A program made the translations under genes and the position numbers. Below the pieces are notes generated by a model. That model was not told the origin of the DNA, did not search any database, and saw only the letters and a list, made by a program, of their open reading frames with translations. Positions 44,934-55,097 of a stretch of DNA of 64,000 bases are shown here, piece after piece (positions within the stretch are counted from its first letter, which is position 1; every line of letters starts with the position of its first letter). The stretch lies in contig NZ_CP020038.1 of NCBI RefSeq assembly GCF_002157225.2, positions 6,814,830-6,878,829 on the forward strand, given 5' to 3'. The stretch is from Agarilytica rhodophyticola. Its GTDB lineage: Bacteria; Pseudomonadota; Gammaproteobacteria; Pseudomonadales; Cellvibrionaceae.

Positions 44934-47900
44934 TTAGAACTTATAACGTACACCTACAAAGTAACGTGCAGCATTTTCTCTAAGGAAAAGCAGGTTCTCT
45001 TTAGCACGTGTAAATGTTCTTGTGGTCTCTTCATTTAAGTTAATAGCATCAAGAGATACCGATAGATTATCGGTGATGTCGTAGCCAAGACTTAAGTCAA
45101 GTTGACCATACTCTTCAACAAATACTGGGTTGTTAAAGCCACTTCCATCGTTAGCTGCAGCTAGGAATTCATCCCTCCAGTTGTAGGCCAAGCGTGCTGA
45201 TATACCAAATTTCTCATAGATTAAGGTTAAGTTAGCAGTATCACTTAAGCCTTCTAGAGCAAACTGAGTAACATCAGGTGCACCAGTTACATCAATACCA
45301 ACATCGCCATCAACAAAGGTATAACTACCTGCTACACCAAAGCCAGTTTCACCGAAAAAGTGTTGGCCTTGAATTTCTATACCGTTGATCTTAGCTTCAC
45401 GGTTGTTAACTGGTCTGTTAACAGCGAACTCAAACTCTGGATCATCAGCGTTAGGCGCAACATCTTCGTTGGTTTCGAGTCGGTTGTATTCATCGCCATC
45501 GATATTACCGTCTGCTCCCTGATTCGCTACAAAGCGTGCTTGGGCAGCAGCAACAGAACCTTCTTGATCAACATATACTGTGGCAGCAAAAAGATTATCT
45601 TCGTTGAGCTCAACACCTAGGTTTTCTAGGATAGCTACTGCATCACCAGAACGAGTACCTGCATCACCAGATGATGCATCACGTAAACCAAAAACGGTTT
45701 CCCTAATGGTTTCACGACCTACGAAGTTTCTAACGCGCTTATCAAATCCGCCGATAGAGACGTAGCTGGAATCGTTGAAGTACCATTCTAAAGATACATC
45801 CACATTATCCGATTCCAGAGGCACCAGCTCTGGGTTACCACTATTGGCGATAGGTCTATTACTATCATTAAGCGCTAGTGGACCTGAAGGCGTTTGTACA
45901 TCAACACTCGCAAATAAGTTGCTATAAGCGGGACGAGCGATGGTCTTACTGTAAGAAGAACGGAATTTTATTTCATCAGTTAAATCAACAGCAAAGTCCA
46001 CATTAGGTAGCAGATGGTCGTATGAAGCTTCTGTAGTAATACCGTTAGCAGTCGTGGAAGCCACCGTGGTGAAGTCGTTGTTCCCTTGCCAAATAACACT
46101 TGCGGTAGGCAAAGAGCTTGTCGTGGACGTCACTTCTGTATCTTCATAACGAAGGCCAAAAGTTAAACTGGCATCATTTCCAGCAATTTGGAACTCCCTC
46201 GTAAATTGAGCAAACAGCGCAAGTACGTCTTCTTCAATCTCATTTACGTCGTCGCTAGTAGTATTTAGCGTACGGTCACCTGCAGCCAGATCATTTTCAA
46301 ATACAGTACCTGGCACACCTGTGAAACCAGCAGCATAGAAAGGCGATAAAACTTCAAAAATTTGAGCAGCATTACCCCGTAAACCTTCAACAAAGCCGCT
46401 TGGCCCAGCGCCCGGTAAGGTGGCACCACCAATACTATGATCGTTGAATCGGCAAGATAAGCAGTAAGTTTCTAAAGCTCCAGGTATAAGCTGTTCAATA
46501 TCACCTCTGTTTTCTCCGCCCCAGTTACCAAGGATTTGTTGCTGAGAGACACTATCAGTGAGGTTAGTTTGAGAGCGATAGTTCATACCAAAACTTAATT
46601 TTGAGCTATCGTCGATTTGCCAATCACCGCGAATATCAAACTGGTCTACGTCGTTTTCCTGCGTGATAATACGGTTATTGTTCGACACCTGACTTGCAGC
46701 TAACGCTGGATTCACGTCGGCAGTACCGCTAACTGTCTCGATAATTTGAATCGGTATATCGCCACTGTAGTCTACTGCCTGAGATACTGTCGATCCTTCT
46801 CCTACTGCGCCACCATATCGGCTACCAATACCAACATTTATGCTTGAATACCCTAACGGTCCGTTTGGTGATACTTCCGCAGAAGAAGAATGCGCATCAA
46901 AGGTCAATACGAAGCTATCTGAAAGATCAATTTCAGCGTTGAAGCCGAGAGATTGAAGCTCATCTTTCGTTGAGATAAACGATTGCTGCATAGCAGCGTC
47001 TTGGTTAGTTGATACTTCCCTCAAGAAAACTGTTGTGGGTACTGGGCTGTTATCAAATACAACTTCACTGAAAGGCCGATTAAACCAGTTAGATACCTGA
47101 CTATTAGTTTCTTGGTTTTCATTGACAGAGAAAGTGTAATCCGTGGTTAAACGCACATTATCGGTAGGCTCGTACTGAAGTACTAACTGGCCATTGGTTC
47201 TTTCACTAGTAAACTCTGAAAACTGATAGCGGCTATCGCGCGGCAAAGTTACCAACTGATCAAGGTCTGTAGGTGCATTTGTAATCTGTGTATCCGCGTT
47301 GGTAAAGCCTAGGAATTCTCTGTATGTCACCACATTCCAACTTGCTGAGTTGGCACTTGGTGCAGCACTATCACGTTCTGTATGACTGATGTTCAAAGCT
47401 ACACCAAAGTTGTCATCTTCATTGGTCCAACTTATGGCGCCAGACAAATCAGGGGTAACGGAATCACCTCTATCAACAGAAGTGTCAATAATTCCTTTAC
47501 CGCTAATGGTTGCCTGGAAGCCAGGATTTTCTAGAGGACGGCGGGTCACGATATTGACCGTAGCACCAATACCACCTGATGCAATATGAGCAGCACCACT
47601 CTTATATACTTCCAAAGTCTTAACGCCATCAGAAGATAGGTTGGAGAAGTCAAATGCGCGGCTGTCACCGCCTGTATTACGACCGTCGCCACCAACGAGA
47701 GGGACATCTGCTGTTGGCAGTGTACGCCCGTTTAATGTGACTTGGTTAAACCCAGGTCCAAAACCACGCACAGTGATCTGAGAACCTTCGTTGTTAACAC
47801 GGTTAATAGACACACCCGGAATACGTTGCAATGATTCTGCTAGGTTTGACGTTGGAAACTTACCGATGTCTTCAGCGTTAATAGCGTCTACAACACCTTG

Positions 47901-48095
47901 AGCATCTCTTTTTGTATTCATGGAGCTTTGCAGCGAAGCACGAATACCTGTAACGATGACTTCTTCCTCAAGTTGATCTCCGCTTTGAGCGTGTACTGCG
48001 CCAGACAAAACGGTAGCTACAGCGACTGAGAGTGCAGTTCTGCTGAGACGAACCCCGGAATTAGCATTTTGTGGAAAGCGTTGGCTTTTTATCAT
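44934..48095 (-). CDS. TonB-dependent outer-membrane receptor
   Basis: A 1053-residue receptor with an N-terminal signal peptide (cleaved after V-H-A). It has a TonB-box-like E-E-E-V-I-V-T-G-I-R, a plug domain (ESLQRIPGVSINR, RGFGPGFNQVTLNGR, ASGGIGATVNIVTRRPL), a 22-strand barrel region with many aromatic and Asn/Ser residues, and the terminal RYFVGVRYKF sorting signal. The size and the R-A-S-L-Q-S-S-M-N-T-K-R-D leader resemble carbohydrate-uptake receptors of Caulobacter/Xanthomonas/Cellvibrio type. The linked halogenase, cupin and SapC genes suggest a coordinated uptake or surface-modification locus. The ligand is unknown. Confidence 0.95.
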   Translation of the reverse strand: MIKSQRFPQNANSGVRLSRTALSVAVATVLSGAVHAQSGDQLEEEVIVTGIRASLQSSMNTKRDAQGVVDAINAEDIGKFPTSNLAESLQRIPGVSINRVNNEGSQITVRGFGPGFNQVTLNGRTLPTADVPLVGGDGRNTGGDSRAFDFSNLSSDGVKTLEVYKSGAAHIASGGIGATVNIVTRRPLENPGFQATISGKGIIDTSVDRGDSVTPDLSGAISWTNEDDNFGVALNISHTERDSAAPSANSASWNVVTYREFLGFTNADTQITNAPTDLDQLVTLPRDSRYQFSEFTSERTNGQLVLQYEPTDNVRLTTDYTFSVNENQETNSQVSNWFNRPFSEVVFDNSPVPTTVFLREVSTNQDAAMQQSFISTKDELQSLGFNAEIDLSDSFVLTFDAHSSSAEVSPNGPLGYSSINVGIGSRYGGAVGEGSTVSQAVDYSGDIPIQIIETVSGTADVNPALAASQVSNNNRIITQENDVDQFDIRGDWQIDDSSKLSFGMNYRSQTNLTDSVSQQQILGNWGGENRGDIEQLIPGALETYCLSCRFNDHSIGGATLPGAGPSGFVEGLRGNAAQIFEVLSPFYAAGFTGVPGTVFENDLAAGDRTLNTTSDDVNEIEEDVLALFAQFTREFQIAGNDASLTFGLRYEDTEVTSTTSSLPTASVIWQGNNDFTTVASTTANGITTEASYDHLLPNVDFAVDLTDEIKFRSSYSKTIARPAYSNLFASVDVQTPSGPLALNDSNRPIANSGNPELVPLESDNVDVSLEWYFNDSSYVSIGGFDKRVRNFVGRETIRETVFGLRDASSGDAGTRSGDAVAILENLGVELNEDNLFAATVYVDQEGSVAAAQARFVANQGADGNIDGDEYNRLETNEDVAPNADDPEFEFAVNRPVNNREAKINGIEIQGQHFFGETGFGVAGSYTFVDGDVGIDVTGAPDVTQFALEGLSDTANLTLIYEKFGISARLAYNWRDEFLAAANDGSGFNNPVFVEEYGQLDLSLGYDITDNLSVSLDAINLNEETTRTFTRAKENLLFLRENAARYFVGVRYKF

Positions 48096-48846
48096 TATCT
48101 ACCCCCATTTCAACTCGATCAGAAACCTCTTACAGTCTTCCGTTGAGCTTTAATTAATTATTGTGGTGACAAGGGTAGTGGTAAATGACTTGCGCTGTCA
48201 ATAACTCGCTTCCCCCATTTGTAAGCTGTAAAGCATTACATTCTAAAAGTTTGAGAAATTATTACTTATTGTTCTCGACTTTCAGAGGTAATACCTTTGA
48301 TGAATATTCATGTTTTGCGATGTAATTTTTCATTGGGGAAGTATAGTAAGGTTATTCAAATGGTAAATAAATGATGGACTTAAATCTGTCTATTTATATT
48401 ATTTAATTGTACATAACAGCGCTTTTATTTGTTTATTTTTTAAACCTATCTATATGATTCTATTGAACATTTCTTCTTAAACGTAAAAATGAAAAAAGTC
48501 GAAAATCGGAAGTTTTATGATAATTAAGAAGACATTCTGACTATCCTGTCAGCAAAAAAAATCATTGTTTGATGATTCAAATCAAAATCAGATAAGCTCC
48601 AAAAAGGGGCAGTTTAAGGTACTTTAATTAAGCTAATAGATCTAAAGAAAAAATGAAAATAGAGGAATAAAACAATTGGTAATAACGTAAAATTATTACT
48701 CATTCACTTAAATTACGGGGAATAATTTTTATTCTTTTCAAGAGTTAAACCTTAAGGTGTTACTTTAATCTACATAAGCGCACCTTTGTGTCTTGTTGTC
48801 ATAATTTCATACGACAAAATGGAAGTATATATTTTAATTGCTTTCG
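48096..48846. other. AT-rich intergenic region upstream of the TonB receptor
   Basis: About 750 bases without a convincing frame. It should carry the receptor promoter at its left end. A split inverted pair TTGTC...GACAA is seen at 48797-48818, between the TetR gene and the receptor region. No further structure was identified. Confidence 0.4.
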
Positions 48847-49452
48847 TTAAATTAATAGGGAATGAATGATTGTCTTTATTTGTTGCTCAAGATCCGGTAG
48901 TAATGAGCGATCGACACGGGTTAAATATTCGTAAATTATTCCTCGCAATAACCCCACATGTAGGTGCCGGATAGTAATAATTTCCGACCTGGTTTTACCC
49001 AAATCTTCAAACAGAGTTATCCATAGTTCATCTGTATCTACTTCCCGTTGTTCCATTTGTGGCTTTAATACTTTTTCTAGCTCTTTATCACTACGCAGTG
49101 CTAGTTTTAACTCCAGATCAGCCAAGTACTGTGTTGTTTTATACTTCTTAAAACCCGATTCTAAAATTAATTCTACTGTAGCGTGTAAGCCTAATTTTTT
49201 CGATTCTTGGAAAGTTTTAAATATCACATCATCACGGCGGCGAATTTCTTGCCAAACAGACATCATTAAATCCACCCTGCTCGGGAAGTAATATTGCCTT
49301 GATCTACGACTTACTTTTGCAACATCGCATATTTGGCCTAACTCAGTACCGGCATAACCATATTTCGCCAAACATTCTATTGCAGCATCTATTAGTTTTT
49401 GTCTGGTCTTTTCCGCTCTGGCTTGTTGAGGCTGTATTGGAGTATTGAGCAT
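48847..49452 (-). CDS. TetR family regulator
   Basis: A 201-residue repressor with HTH AAIECLAKYGYAGTELGQICDVAKVSRRSRQYYFPSR (about res 22-58) and a C-terminal helical ligand domain. It is the last gene of the minus-strand series from 56054 and is separated from xylB by 161 bases. That gap contains an inverted repeat ATTGTCG-N5-CGACAAT (49491-49509), a likely autoregulatory site. It probably governs the transporter-isomerase-kinase operon; the inducer is unknown. Confidence 0.9.
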   Translation of the reverse strand: MLNTPIQPQQARAEKTRQKLIDAAIECLAKYGYAGTELGQICDVAKVSRRSRQYYFPSRVDLMMSVWQEIRRRDDVIFKTFQESKKLGLHATVELILESGFKKYKTTQYLADLELKLALRSDKELEKVLKPQMEQREVDTDELWITLFEDLGKTRSEIITIRHLHVGLLRGIIYEYLTRVDRSLLPDLEQQIKTIIHSLLI

Positions 49453-49490
49453 AATTTAGATAACTGTGTTAATAGTTCGCCTATAGGGTT

Positions 49491-49509
49491 ATTGTCGCTA
49501 CCCGACAAT
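49491..49509. promoter_or_regulatory. Putative TetR operator upstream of the TetR gene
   Basis: Perfect 7-base arms ATTGTCG and CGACAAT with a five-base centre lie 39-57 bases before the ATG of the TetR gene. Position and symmetry fit autoregulation; no second copy was found before the operon's first gene. Confidence 0.5.
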
Positions 49510-49613
49510 TCTAAATACTTCCTTACCTCCTTGAAAGATCACCTTTTATATTAATTGACGACAGCGGTGGCCAATACTCTCTATTTTTTGTCCATTTAAA
49601 GACTCAGGCGCCA

Positions 49614-51113
49614 CTAAAAAGAAGATGAATAAAACTCAGACACATTCGCCACCATCTGCTGATATTCTTGGTAAACTCTATTGTATTGAGATACTGCTTC
49701 TTCATTGGGTAGGCAGCTTAATTCTTGATCTATTTCATAGTGAGTTTCTAGCAAAGAAGGTACACATTCACCATTTATATATGTGGCATAGGCTTGTAAG
49801 GCGGCACCAAATGCTGCTCCCTCATTATTTGCCATAACCACCACTTTGACAGCCATGATATCTGCGATCATCTGCCGCCAAACATGACTATTTGCTCCAC
49901 CACCGGTGAGTACAATTTCATCAGTTTTAACCCCTAAGCGATTCATCTCTTCTATACCAAAGCGTAGAGCGAAGCTCGCACCTTCTACAGCCGATCTGAG
50001 TAAATTAGAGGGTGTCGCATTTTGACTATCAATACCAAACACGCAGCCTTTCGCTTTGGGAAGATTAGGCGTTCGTTCACCGTTAAAAAATGGTAGCGTG
50101 ATAATTCCCGCAGAGCCAATGGGGGCAATGGCTATAGACATATCAAAGTCCTCCAGCTTAACATTTATAAGGGAGCGCATGATTTCGCTGCTGACAGTGC
50201 AATTCATGGTACACAGTAATGGTAGCCAACCACCATTGGATGAACAAAAAGCGGAAATATTGCCACTATGATCGATAACAGGCTTATCAGAATAGGCATA
50301 AACCGTACCTGATGTCCCCAAACTTACCGATGTCCTGCCTGGGGATAAGTTACCAGTGCCGATTGCGCCCATCATATTATCACCACCGCCTATAGCAACA
50401 GGCGTTCCTACTGGTAATCCGGTAGTTTGAGATACTTCAGATGTAAGCCCTCCTATAATGTCGTTGGATTTTCTAAGAGGAGGCAAACATTCAAGTAGAT
50501 TTCTCTCGCCATCGATACTATTGAGAACTTCTGATGACCATTGTCTTTGTTTAATATTAAGAAAACCCGTTCCTGATGCATCCCCCATTTCCATGCACCT
50601 TTCTCCCGTTAGCCAAAAATTCAGATAGTCATGGGGCAACAATATAGAGGCTAGTTGAGCGTAAATTTCGGGATAATTATTTTTTAAATGAAGAATTTTA
50701 GATGCAGTAAAACCAGGTAAGATTTTATTTCCACTAATATCAATGCAGGCCTCTTCACCACCAAGCTCTTGCATTATTTGCCGACATTCTTTTTCTGTTG
50801 AAGTGTCGCACCATAGCTTGACCGGTGCTAGCACTTTACCCTCTTTATCTAATGCTACAAAACCATGTTGTTGCCCAGATACCGATATAGCAACAACAGA
50901 TTGTTTAATATCTGGTGGGATTTTCTCCAAAGATTGACAAAGTGCTGAAACCCACCAGTGTGCTTGCTGTTCCGCTTTGCCGTTGCTGTCTTGCTCTAAA
51001 TCTAAATGCGATGAGGCTGTAATAAGAGTTTTACGATTCTGAAAATCATAAAATAAAACTTTAATCGATTGTGTACCAAGATCAATTCCCAAAGTAGTTT
51101 TAACACCAGACAT
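49614..51113 (-). CDS. xylB: Xylulokinase (FGGY family carbohydrate kinase)
   Basis: A 499-residue FGGY kinase: LGIDLGTQSIKVLFYD (ATP-binding), VSGQQHGFVALD, LPHDYLNFWLTG, IGGGDNMMGAIGTG, GTSGTVYAY, and LTGGGANSHVWRQMIADI. It is most similar to XylB, which phosphorylates D-xylulose, but FGGY kinases change substrate easily. Together with the two TIM-barrel isomerases and the TctABC transporter, it probably phosphorylates a ketose formed from the imported compound. No xylA xylose isomerase is present. GAGGG precedes the ATG. Confidence 0.92.
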   Translation of the reverse strand: MSGVKTTLGIDLGTQSIKVLFYDFQNRKTLITASSHLDLEQDSNGKAEQQAHWWVSALCQSLEKIPPDIKQSVVAISVSGQQHGFVALDKEGKVLAPVKLWCDTSTEKECRQIMQELGGEEACIDISGNKILPGFTASKILHLKNNYPEIYAQLASILLPHDYLNFWLTGERCMEMGDASGTGFLNIKQRQWSSEVLNSIDGERNLLECLPPLRKSNDIIGGLTSEVSQTTGLPVGTPVAIGGGDNMMGAIGTGNLSPGRTSVSLGTSGTVYAYSDKPVIDHSGNISAFCSSNGGWLPLLCTMNCTVSSEIMRSLINVKLEDFDMSIAIAPIGSAGIITLPFFNGERTPNLPKAKGCVFGIDSQNATPSNLLRSAVEGASFALRFGIEEMNRLGVKTDEIVLTGGGANSHVWRQMIADIMAVKVVVMANNEGAAFGAALQAYATYINGECVPSLLETHYEIDQELSCLPNEEAVSQYNRVYQEYQQMVANVSEFYSSSF

Positions 51114-51131
51114 TGCAGCCCTCTTCCCAGT

Positions 51132-52616
51132 TTATTTTTTGAATACAGGAATAATGCGTTCTCTCAACCAGCTTATTTGGCTAAGCAGCAAGATAACAAT
51201 AAGAAATATTAAACCCATAGCTATGGGACGACTAAAAGCTGTGCCAATATCACCATGAACCCAAAAGGCACGCCGCAAGTTTTCATCTATCATAGGCCCG
51301 AGAATTACTCCCAATACTAAGGGTGCCATTGGATATTTTTGCTTATGAAAAATATAAAATATTAAACCAAAGCCGAGCATTACATAAACGTCACCTATGC
51401 GAATATTGATTGTGTAAGCACCAATCACCGACATAACGGCAACCATAGGCATAAGAATATTTGCAGGGATATCCAGTGCTCTAATAAAAAATTTAGCTAC
51501 AATAATTCCCGCAATTAACAGAAGACAACTGGCAATAAAAAGAATGGCTCCAAGTAATGGCAGAAAATCTGGCTGTTCCGTCATTAGCATGGGACCTGGG
51601 CGAATTCCATGCAATAATAAGGCACCTAGTAAAACGGCTGCCGGAGCACTACCTGGAATTGATAATGTAAGCAGTGGAATCAAAGCACCTCCAATAGAAG
51701 CATTATTTCCTGTTTCTGCAGCAATAATACCTTCCGTAGATCCCTTACCAAACAAATCTTTTTTCTTGCTAGTAAATTTGGCTGCAAAATAAGAAAGCCA
51801 GCCTCCCATATCTTCACCAGCACCTGGCATTATCCCTACACTAGTACCAATGATTCCGGAACGTAAGGTTAAAGGTAGATGCTTCAGCGTATCTTTAATC
51901 GGTGGGAAGATGCTTCCTGTTTGCTCTATCCTCTTTGCTGTCAGCTTACTTAAATTATCTAATACCTGCGAGATACCAAACACGCCAATCATTATAGGCA
52001 CGAAGGCAAAGCCGGTTGTTAGCATGGGTTGATCAAAAGTGAAGCGAGGATGGCCATGTAATAAATCTATGCCGACAGCAGAAATTAGCATTCCAATAAA
52101 AGCCGAAATCCATCCCTTTATTTTTAAATCAGGCGAAGCAATAAAACCCGAAACAAGAACGCCTAATAAAGCTAGCAATGCCATTTCTATGGAAGTAAAT
52201 TTTATTGCAAACTCTGCGAGCAAGGGAGCAATGCTGAGTAATAGAATAAGACCAAACAATGTGCCTAGAAAAGAAGCCATTCGCGTAATGCCGATAGCAT
52301 AGTTCGCTTTACCTTGCTGTGCTAGTGGATGACCATCTAATGCGGTGGCCGCTGCTGATGCGGTCCCAGGAATATTAAGTAGGATCGCTGTGATCGAGCC
52401 ACCATATATAGCACCGACATATACAGATAATATTATTGCGAAGGTTAACTCTGAACTCAGGCCGTAGGTAAGCCCAACTAATATAGCAATAGACATTGTA
52501 GCTGTTAACCCCGGTAGAGCTCCTACAATAATACCAACGGTAACACTTACAAACATCCACAATAATAACGACGGGTTATTTAATAGCTGAATAATATTGT
52601 TGAAAACATTAATCAT
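51132..52616 (-). CDS. tctA: Tripartite tricarboxylate transporter, large permease TctA
   Basis: A 494-residue membrane protein with about 11-12 transmembrane helices and the TctA signatures GALPGLTATMSIAILVGLTY near the N-terminus and ETGNNASIGGALIPLLTLSIPGSAPAA in the second half. It forms the main transport channel of a TTT system, driven by an ion gradient. It is cotranscribed with tctB and tctC upstream and xylB 18 bases downstream. Confidence 0.96.
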   Translation of the reverse strand: MINVFNNIIQLLNNPSLLLWMFVSVTVGIIVGALPGLTATMSIAILVGLTYGLSSELTFAIILSVYVGAIYGGSITAILLNIPGTASAAATALDGHPLAQQGKANYAIGITRMASFLGTLFGLILLLSIAPLLAEFAIKFTSIEMALLALLGVLVSGFIASPDLKIKGWISAFIGMLISAVGIDLLHGHPRFTFDQPMLTTGFAFVPIMIGVFGISQVLDNLSKLTAKRIEQTGSIFPPIKDTLKHLPLTLRSGIIGTSVGIMPGAGEDMGGWLSYFAAKFTSKKKDLFGKGSTEGIIAAETGNNASIGGALIPLLTLSIPGSAPAAVLLGALLLHGIRPGPMLMTEQPDFLPLLGAILFIASCLLLIAGIIVAKFFIRALDIPANILMPMVAVMSVIGAYTINIRIGDVYVMLGFGLIFYIFHKQKYPMAPLVLGVILGPMIDENLRRAFWVHGDIGTAFSRPIAMGLIFLIVILLLSQISWLRERIIPVFKK

Positions 52617-52659
52617 AAATAATTATTTTTATTATTAGATAGTTAAAATTAGCCTATAT

Positions 52660-53181
52660 TTAGGGCAAAGGAATTTTCATTACTGATCCGAATACATAAG
52701 TTACGACGACAGAAAATACTACTGAAATAATAAGAATCATATACCAACGTCCCGCCTTCGCTGCATACATTGATGCAAACAAATATATTGCTGTAGAAAT
52801 ACCAAAGTGGAAATTTCCAATAAAGCCAAAGACATATAGACACAGAAGAGATACTTGTATTATTTGATTTTTATTTTCTTTCTTATTGAATAGGGAAATA
52901 ATACTACTCTTGGAGACTAGATTATCGAGACGACCTTCTTTAAAAGATGTCCAAATAACGACAGAGAACATCAATAGTAAACATCCAGACAAAACTAGGG
53001 GGAATATTCCCGGTGCAACGAGCCAAGCTTTATTGCTATCAATACTGGGTAAATCTATGTGAAATGTCAGGCGCCAACTTTCTATAAGGGTTATAAGAGC
53101 TAAACACCACACAATGACTGCAACAATTAGATCGTGCCTCCTGAGCTCTTCTTTTGGACGATCTTCAGTTTGGGTATTCAA
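52660..53181 (-). CDS. tctB: Tripartite tricarboxylate transporter, small permease TctB
   Basis: A small four-helix membrane protein (helices near HDLIVAVIVWCLALITLIES, LVAPGIFPLVLSGCLLLM, VSLLCLYVFGFIGNFHFG and MILIISVVFSVVVTYVFGS). It pairs with TctA. The open frame extends to 53244, overlapping tctC, but a TTG at 53181 overlaps the tctC stop as TTGA and gives a normal TctB length of about 174 residues. The exact start is uncertain. Confidence 0.85.
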   Translation of the reverse strand: MNTQTEDRPKEELRRHDLIVAVIVWCLALITLIESWRLTFHIDLPSIDSNKAWLVAPGIFPLVLSGCLLLMFSVVIWTSFKEGRLDNLVSKSSIISLFNKKENKNQIIQVSLLCLYVFGFIGNFHFGISTAIYLFASMYAAKAGRWYMILIISVVFSVVVTYVFGSVMKIPLP

Positions 53182-54221
53182 GGCCTTGCTATTCCTAATT
53201 CTTCTGGGTTTTTCTTGCCTAAGCCTGCATCCCACAAAGTCCATGCAAATACTTTTTCTTGATCTAGGGCAATCTGCTTCGCTTCATGACCATAGAAACC
53301 ATAGAGCTCTGAGTACTTTGCTTCACCAAATTGCTTAACGCTCTCCCCTTGCATAGCCACTTTAAACGATTCTGTTACTGTATCTAAAATGTTTTTTGGT
53401 GTGTCACTGGGTAGAGCGAAACCAACAAATTGATTAACTGGCATTGAGGTTTTTAGGTCAGGAATAAAGTTTGTAATAGAAGGTATTGTCTCACCATTAA
53501 ATTTAATATCTTTCTGGGAAAAGGAAGCTAAAGCTCTCAACTTTTTACCTTTGATAAATTCACTTTGCTCACCAAGGCCAGTCCAAACAATATCAACTTC
53601 TCCAGATAAAGCAGCGGTTTGAGATGGGAAGCTACCGGGGTATGGAACAAAGCGCGTATCAAAACCTGCTATATTTTTTGCAAGTAGCCATTGCACATTC
53701 CATATACAGCCAGGTACAGATGTAGCAATTTTTATTTGGCCCGGGTTGTTTTTTATCGCTTGATATAAATCCTCAAAGTTTTTATATGGCGAATCATTAC
53801 TCACGGAGATAATTCCTGGTGTACCGCCAATCATGAAATATTCCCAATCTTTGGCGGTGGAAGTATGTAAACCCAAAACACTATGACTTAATACACCTTC
53901 GGAAATACCCACCATGCGATATCCGTCATGACGCTGATTCCAAACATAGTTGATCGCTGTAGCACCAAGAGCACCAGGCATGTTGGATGCAATAACATCC
54001 ACACCTAAGGACTCTTTCATTGATTTAGCGATGGCACGGTTGGCAAGATCTGTAGAACCTCCTGCCGATGAATACACTACAATGTTGGTTGAGCGATTTG
54101 GCCAATCATTATTATTAGCTCCATTATTATCTTTACAGGCGCTTAATAAGAAAACAGATAATAAAATATATAAAGCTTTAGCACTAAGTGCTTTGCTAAG
54201 AATACAGTTTTTTATTCTCAT
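53178..54221 (-). CDS. tctC: Tripartite tricarboxylate transporter, substrate-binding protein TctC
   Basis: A 347-residue periplasmic lipoprotein (lipobox L-L-S-A-C, Cys29) of the Bug/TctC family: VVYSSAGGSTDLANRAI, ASNMPGALGATAINYVW, FVPYPGSFPSQTAALSGEVDIVW, GKKLRALASFS, and FVGFALPSDTPKNIL. It captures the ligand for TctAB. Most characterised members bind carboxylates; sugar or sugar-acid ligands are possible here given the neighbours. Confidence 0.93.
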   Translation of the reverse strand: MRIKNCILSKALSAKALYILLSVFLLSACKDNNGANNNDWPNRSTNIVVYSSAGGSTDLANRAIAKSMKESLGVDVIASNMPGALGATAINYVWNQRHDGYRMVGISEGVLSHSVLGLHTSTAKDWEYFMIGGTPGIISVSNDSPYKNFEDLYQAIKNNPGQIKIATSVPGCIWNVQWLLAKNIAGFDTRFVPYPGSFPSQTAALSGEVDIVWTGLGEQSEFIKGKKLRALASFSQKDIKFNGETIPSITNFIPDLKTSMPVNQFVGFALPSDTPKNILDTVTESFKVAMQGESVKQFGEAKYSELYGFYGHEAKQIALDQEKVFAWTLWDAGLGKKNPEELGIARP

Positions 54222-54239
54222 AAGAGGAGCTCATACTAG

Positions 54240-55088
54240 TTAGCTTCTACCTGTAATATCTCTTGTGTAATCGAGAGAGTCTTTTAATGTTTTAGCGATC
54301 TCATCTAGTGTAGGGGGAACTTCAGCCATTTTAGGAATACCGTAAACATCTCGTGTCATTGTTACCGGTACTTCAAGGCATAAGGGTAAATCTATCGCCC
54401 TATCTTTTAACTCCCTAAAGATATATCTAAAGTCTATATCACCTTTGCCTATAGCCGGAAACTCCCAACCACTTTTAATCTTTCTAGAATCTTTTACATG
54501 TAGGTGTACAGTATCATTAATTACATGTAAAAAATCTTCCTCGGGCAAGATATCTTCACGAAAATGCGACATTAGGTTGCCAAAGTCATAATTAAATTTT
54601 ACGTAATCGGAGCCTAGGCGCTTTATTACTTCTGCACCGGATCGCGCAGCGTCAATAATATTGCGCTTACCATCTCCTGGATTTTCAAACGCAATTATTA
54701 AGTTAATTTCTTCTGCATGACGAACAAATACTTCCATATTTTTATAAAACTCCACTTCTTTGTCCATCGGCGCTGCGTAGGTAATCATAAAATGTGCACC
54801 AATGGATTTTGCAAAATCCATTCGTGCGATAAATTGTGATACCGATTGCGCGGTGGACAAATCCATGTGAGCCGCGAATGCTCCACATTGCAAACCGCTG
54901 CTTTTGTAAAGTTGGCGTACTTCTGCAGCGTTGGCTTCGCAGAAATAGCTTTCTTCAAATGGATTGGAAAAGCCATGAATGAAGATAAGCTCTAGGTGTG
55001 TGCCGCCTATTTTTGCCACTTCCTCAAATGCAACATGCAAAGGGTGTCCATTATAGGCACCCGAACTGATCGAAATAAATGGATTCAT
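54240..55088 (-). CDS. Sugar phosphate isomerase/epimerase family TIM-barrel protein
   Basis: A 282-residue AP-endonuclease-2/xylose-isomerase-like TIM barrel. Metal-ligand positions are visible in IIAFENPG (Glu), KFNYDFGN (Asp), LHVKDSRKI (His, Asp) and PLCLEVPVT (Glu), as in D-tagatose 3-epimerase or hydroxypyruvate-isomerase-like enzymes. It should isomerise or epimerise a keto-sugar or sugar acid. It begins nine bases after the next isomerase gene and ends 18 bases before tctC, and belongs to the same operon. Confidence 0.88.
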   Translation of the reverse strand: MNPFISISSGAYNGHPLHVAFEEVAKIGGTHLELIFIHGFSNPFEESYFCEANAAEVRQLYKSSGLQCGAFAAHMDLSTAQSVSQFIARMDFAKSIGAHFMITYAAPMDKEVEFYKNMEVFVRHAEEINLIIAFENPGDGKRNIIDAARSGAEVIKRLGSDYVKFNYDFGNLMSHFREDILPEEDFLHVINDTVHLHVKDSRKIKSGWEFPAIGKGDIDFRYIFRELKDRAIDLPLCLEVPVTMTRDVYGIPKMAEVPPTLDEIAKTLKDSLDYTRDITGRS

Positions 55089-55097
55089 CGCTACCGT

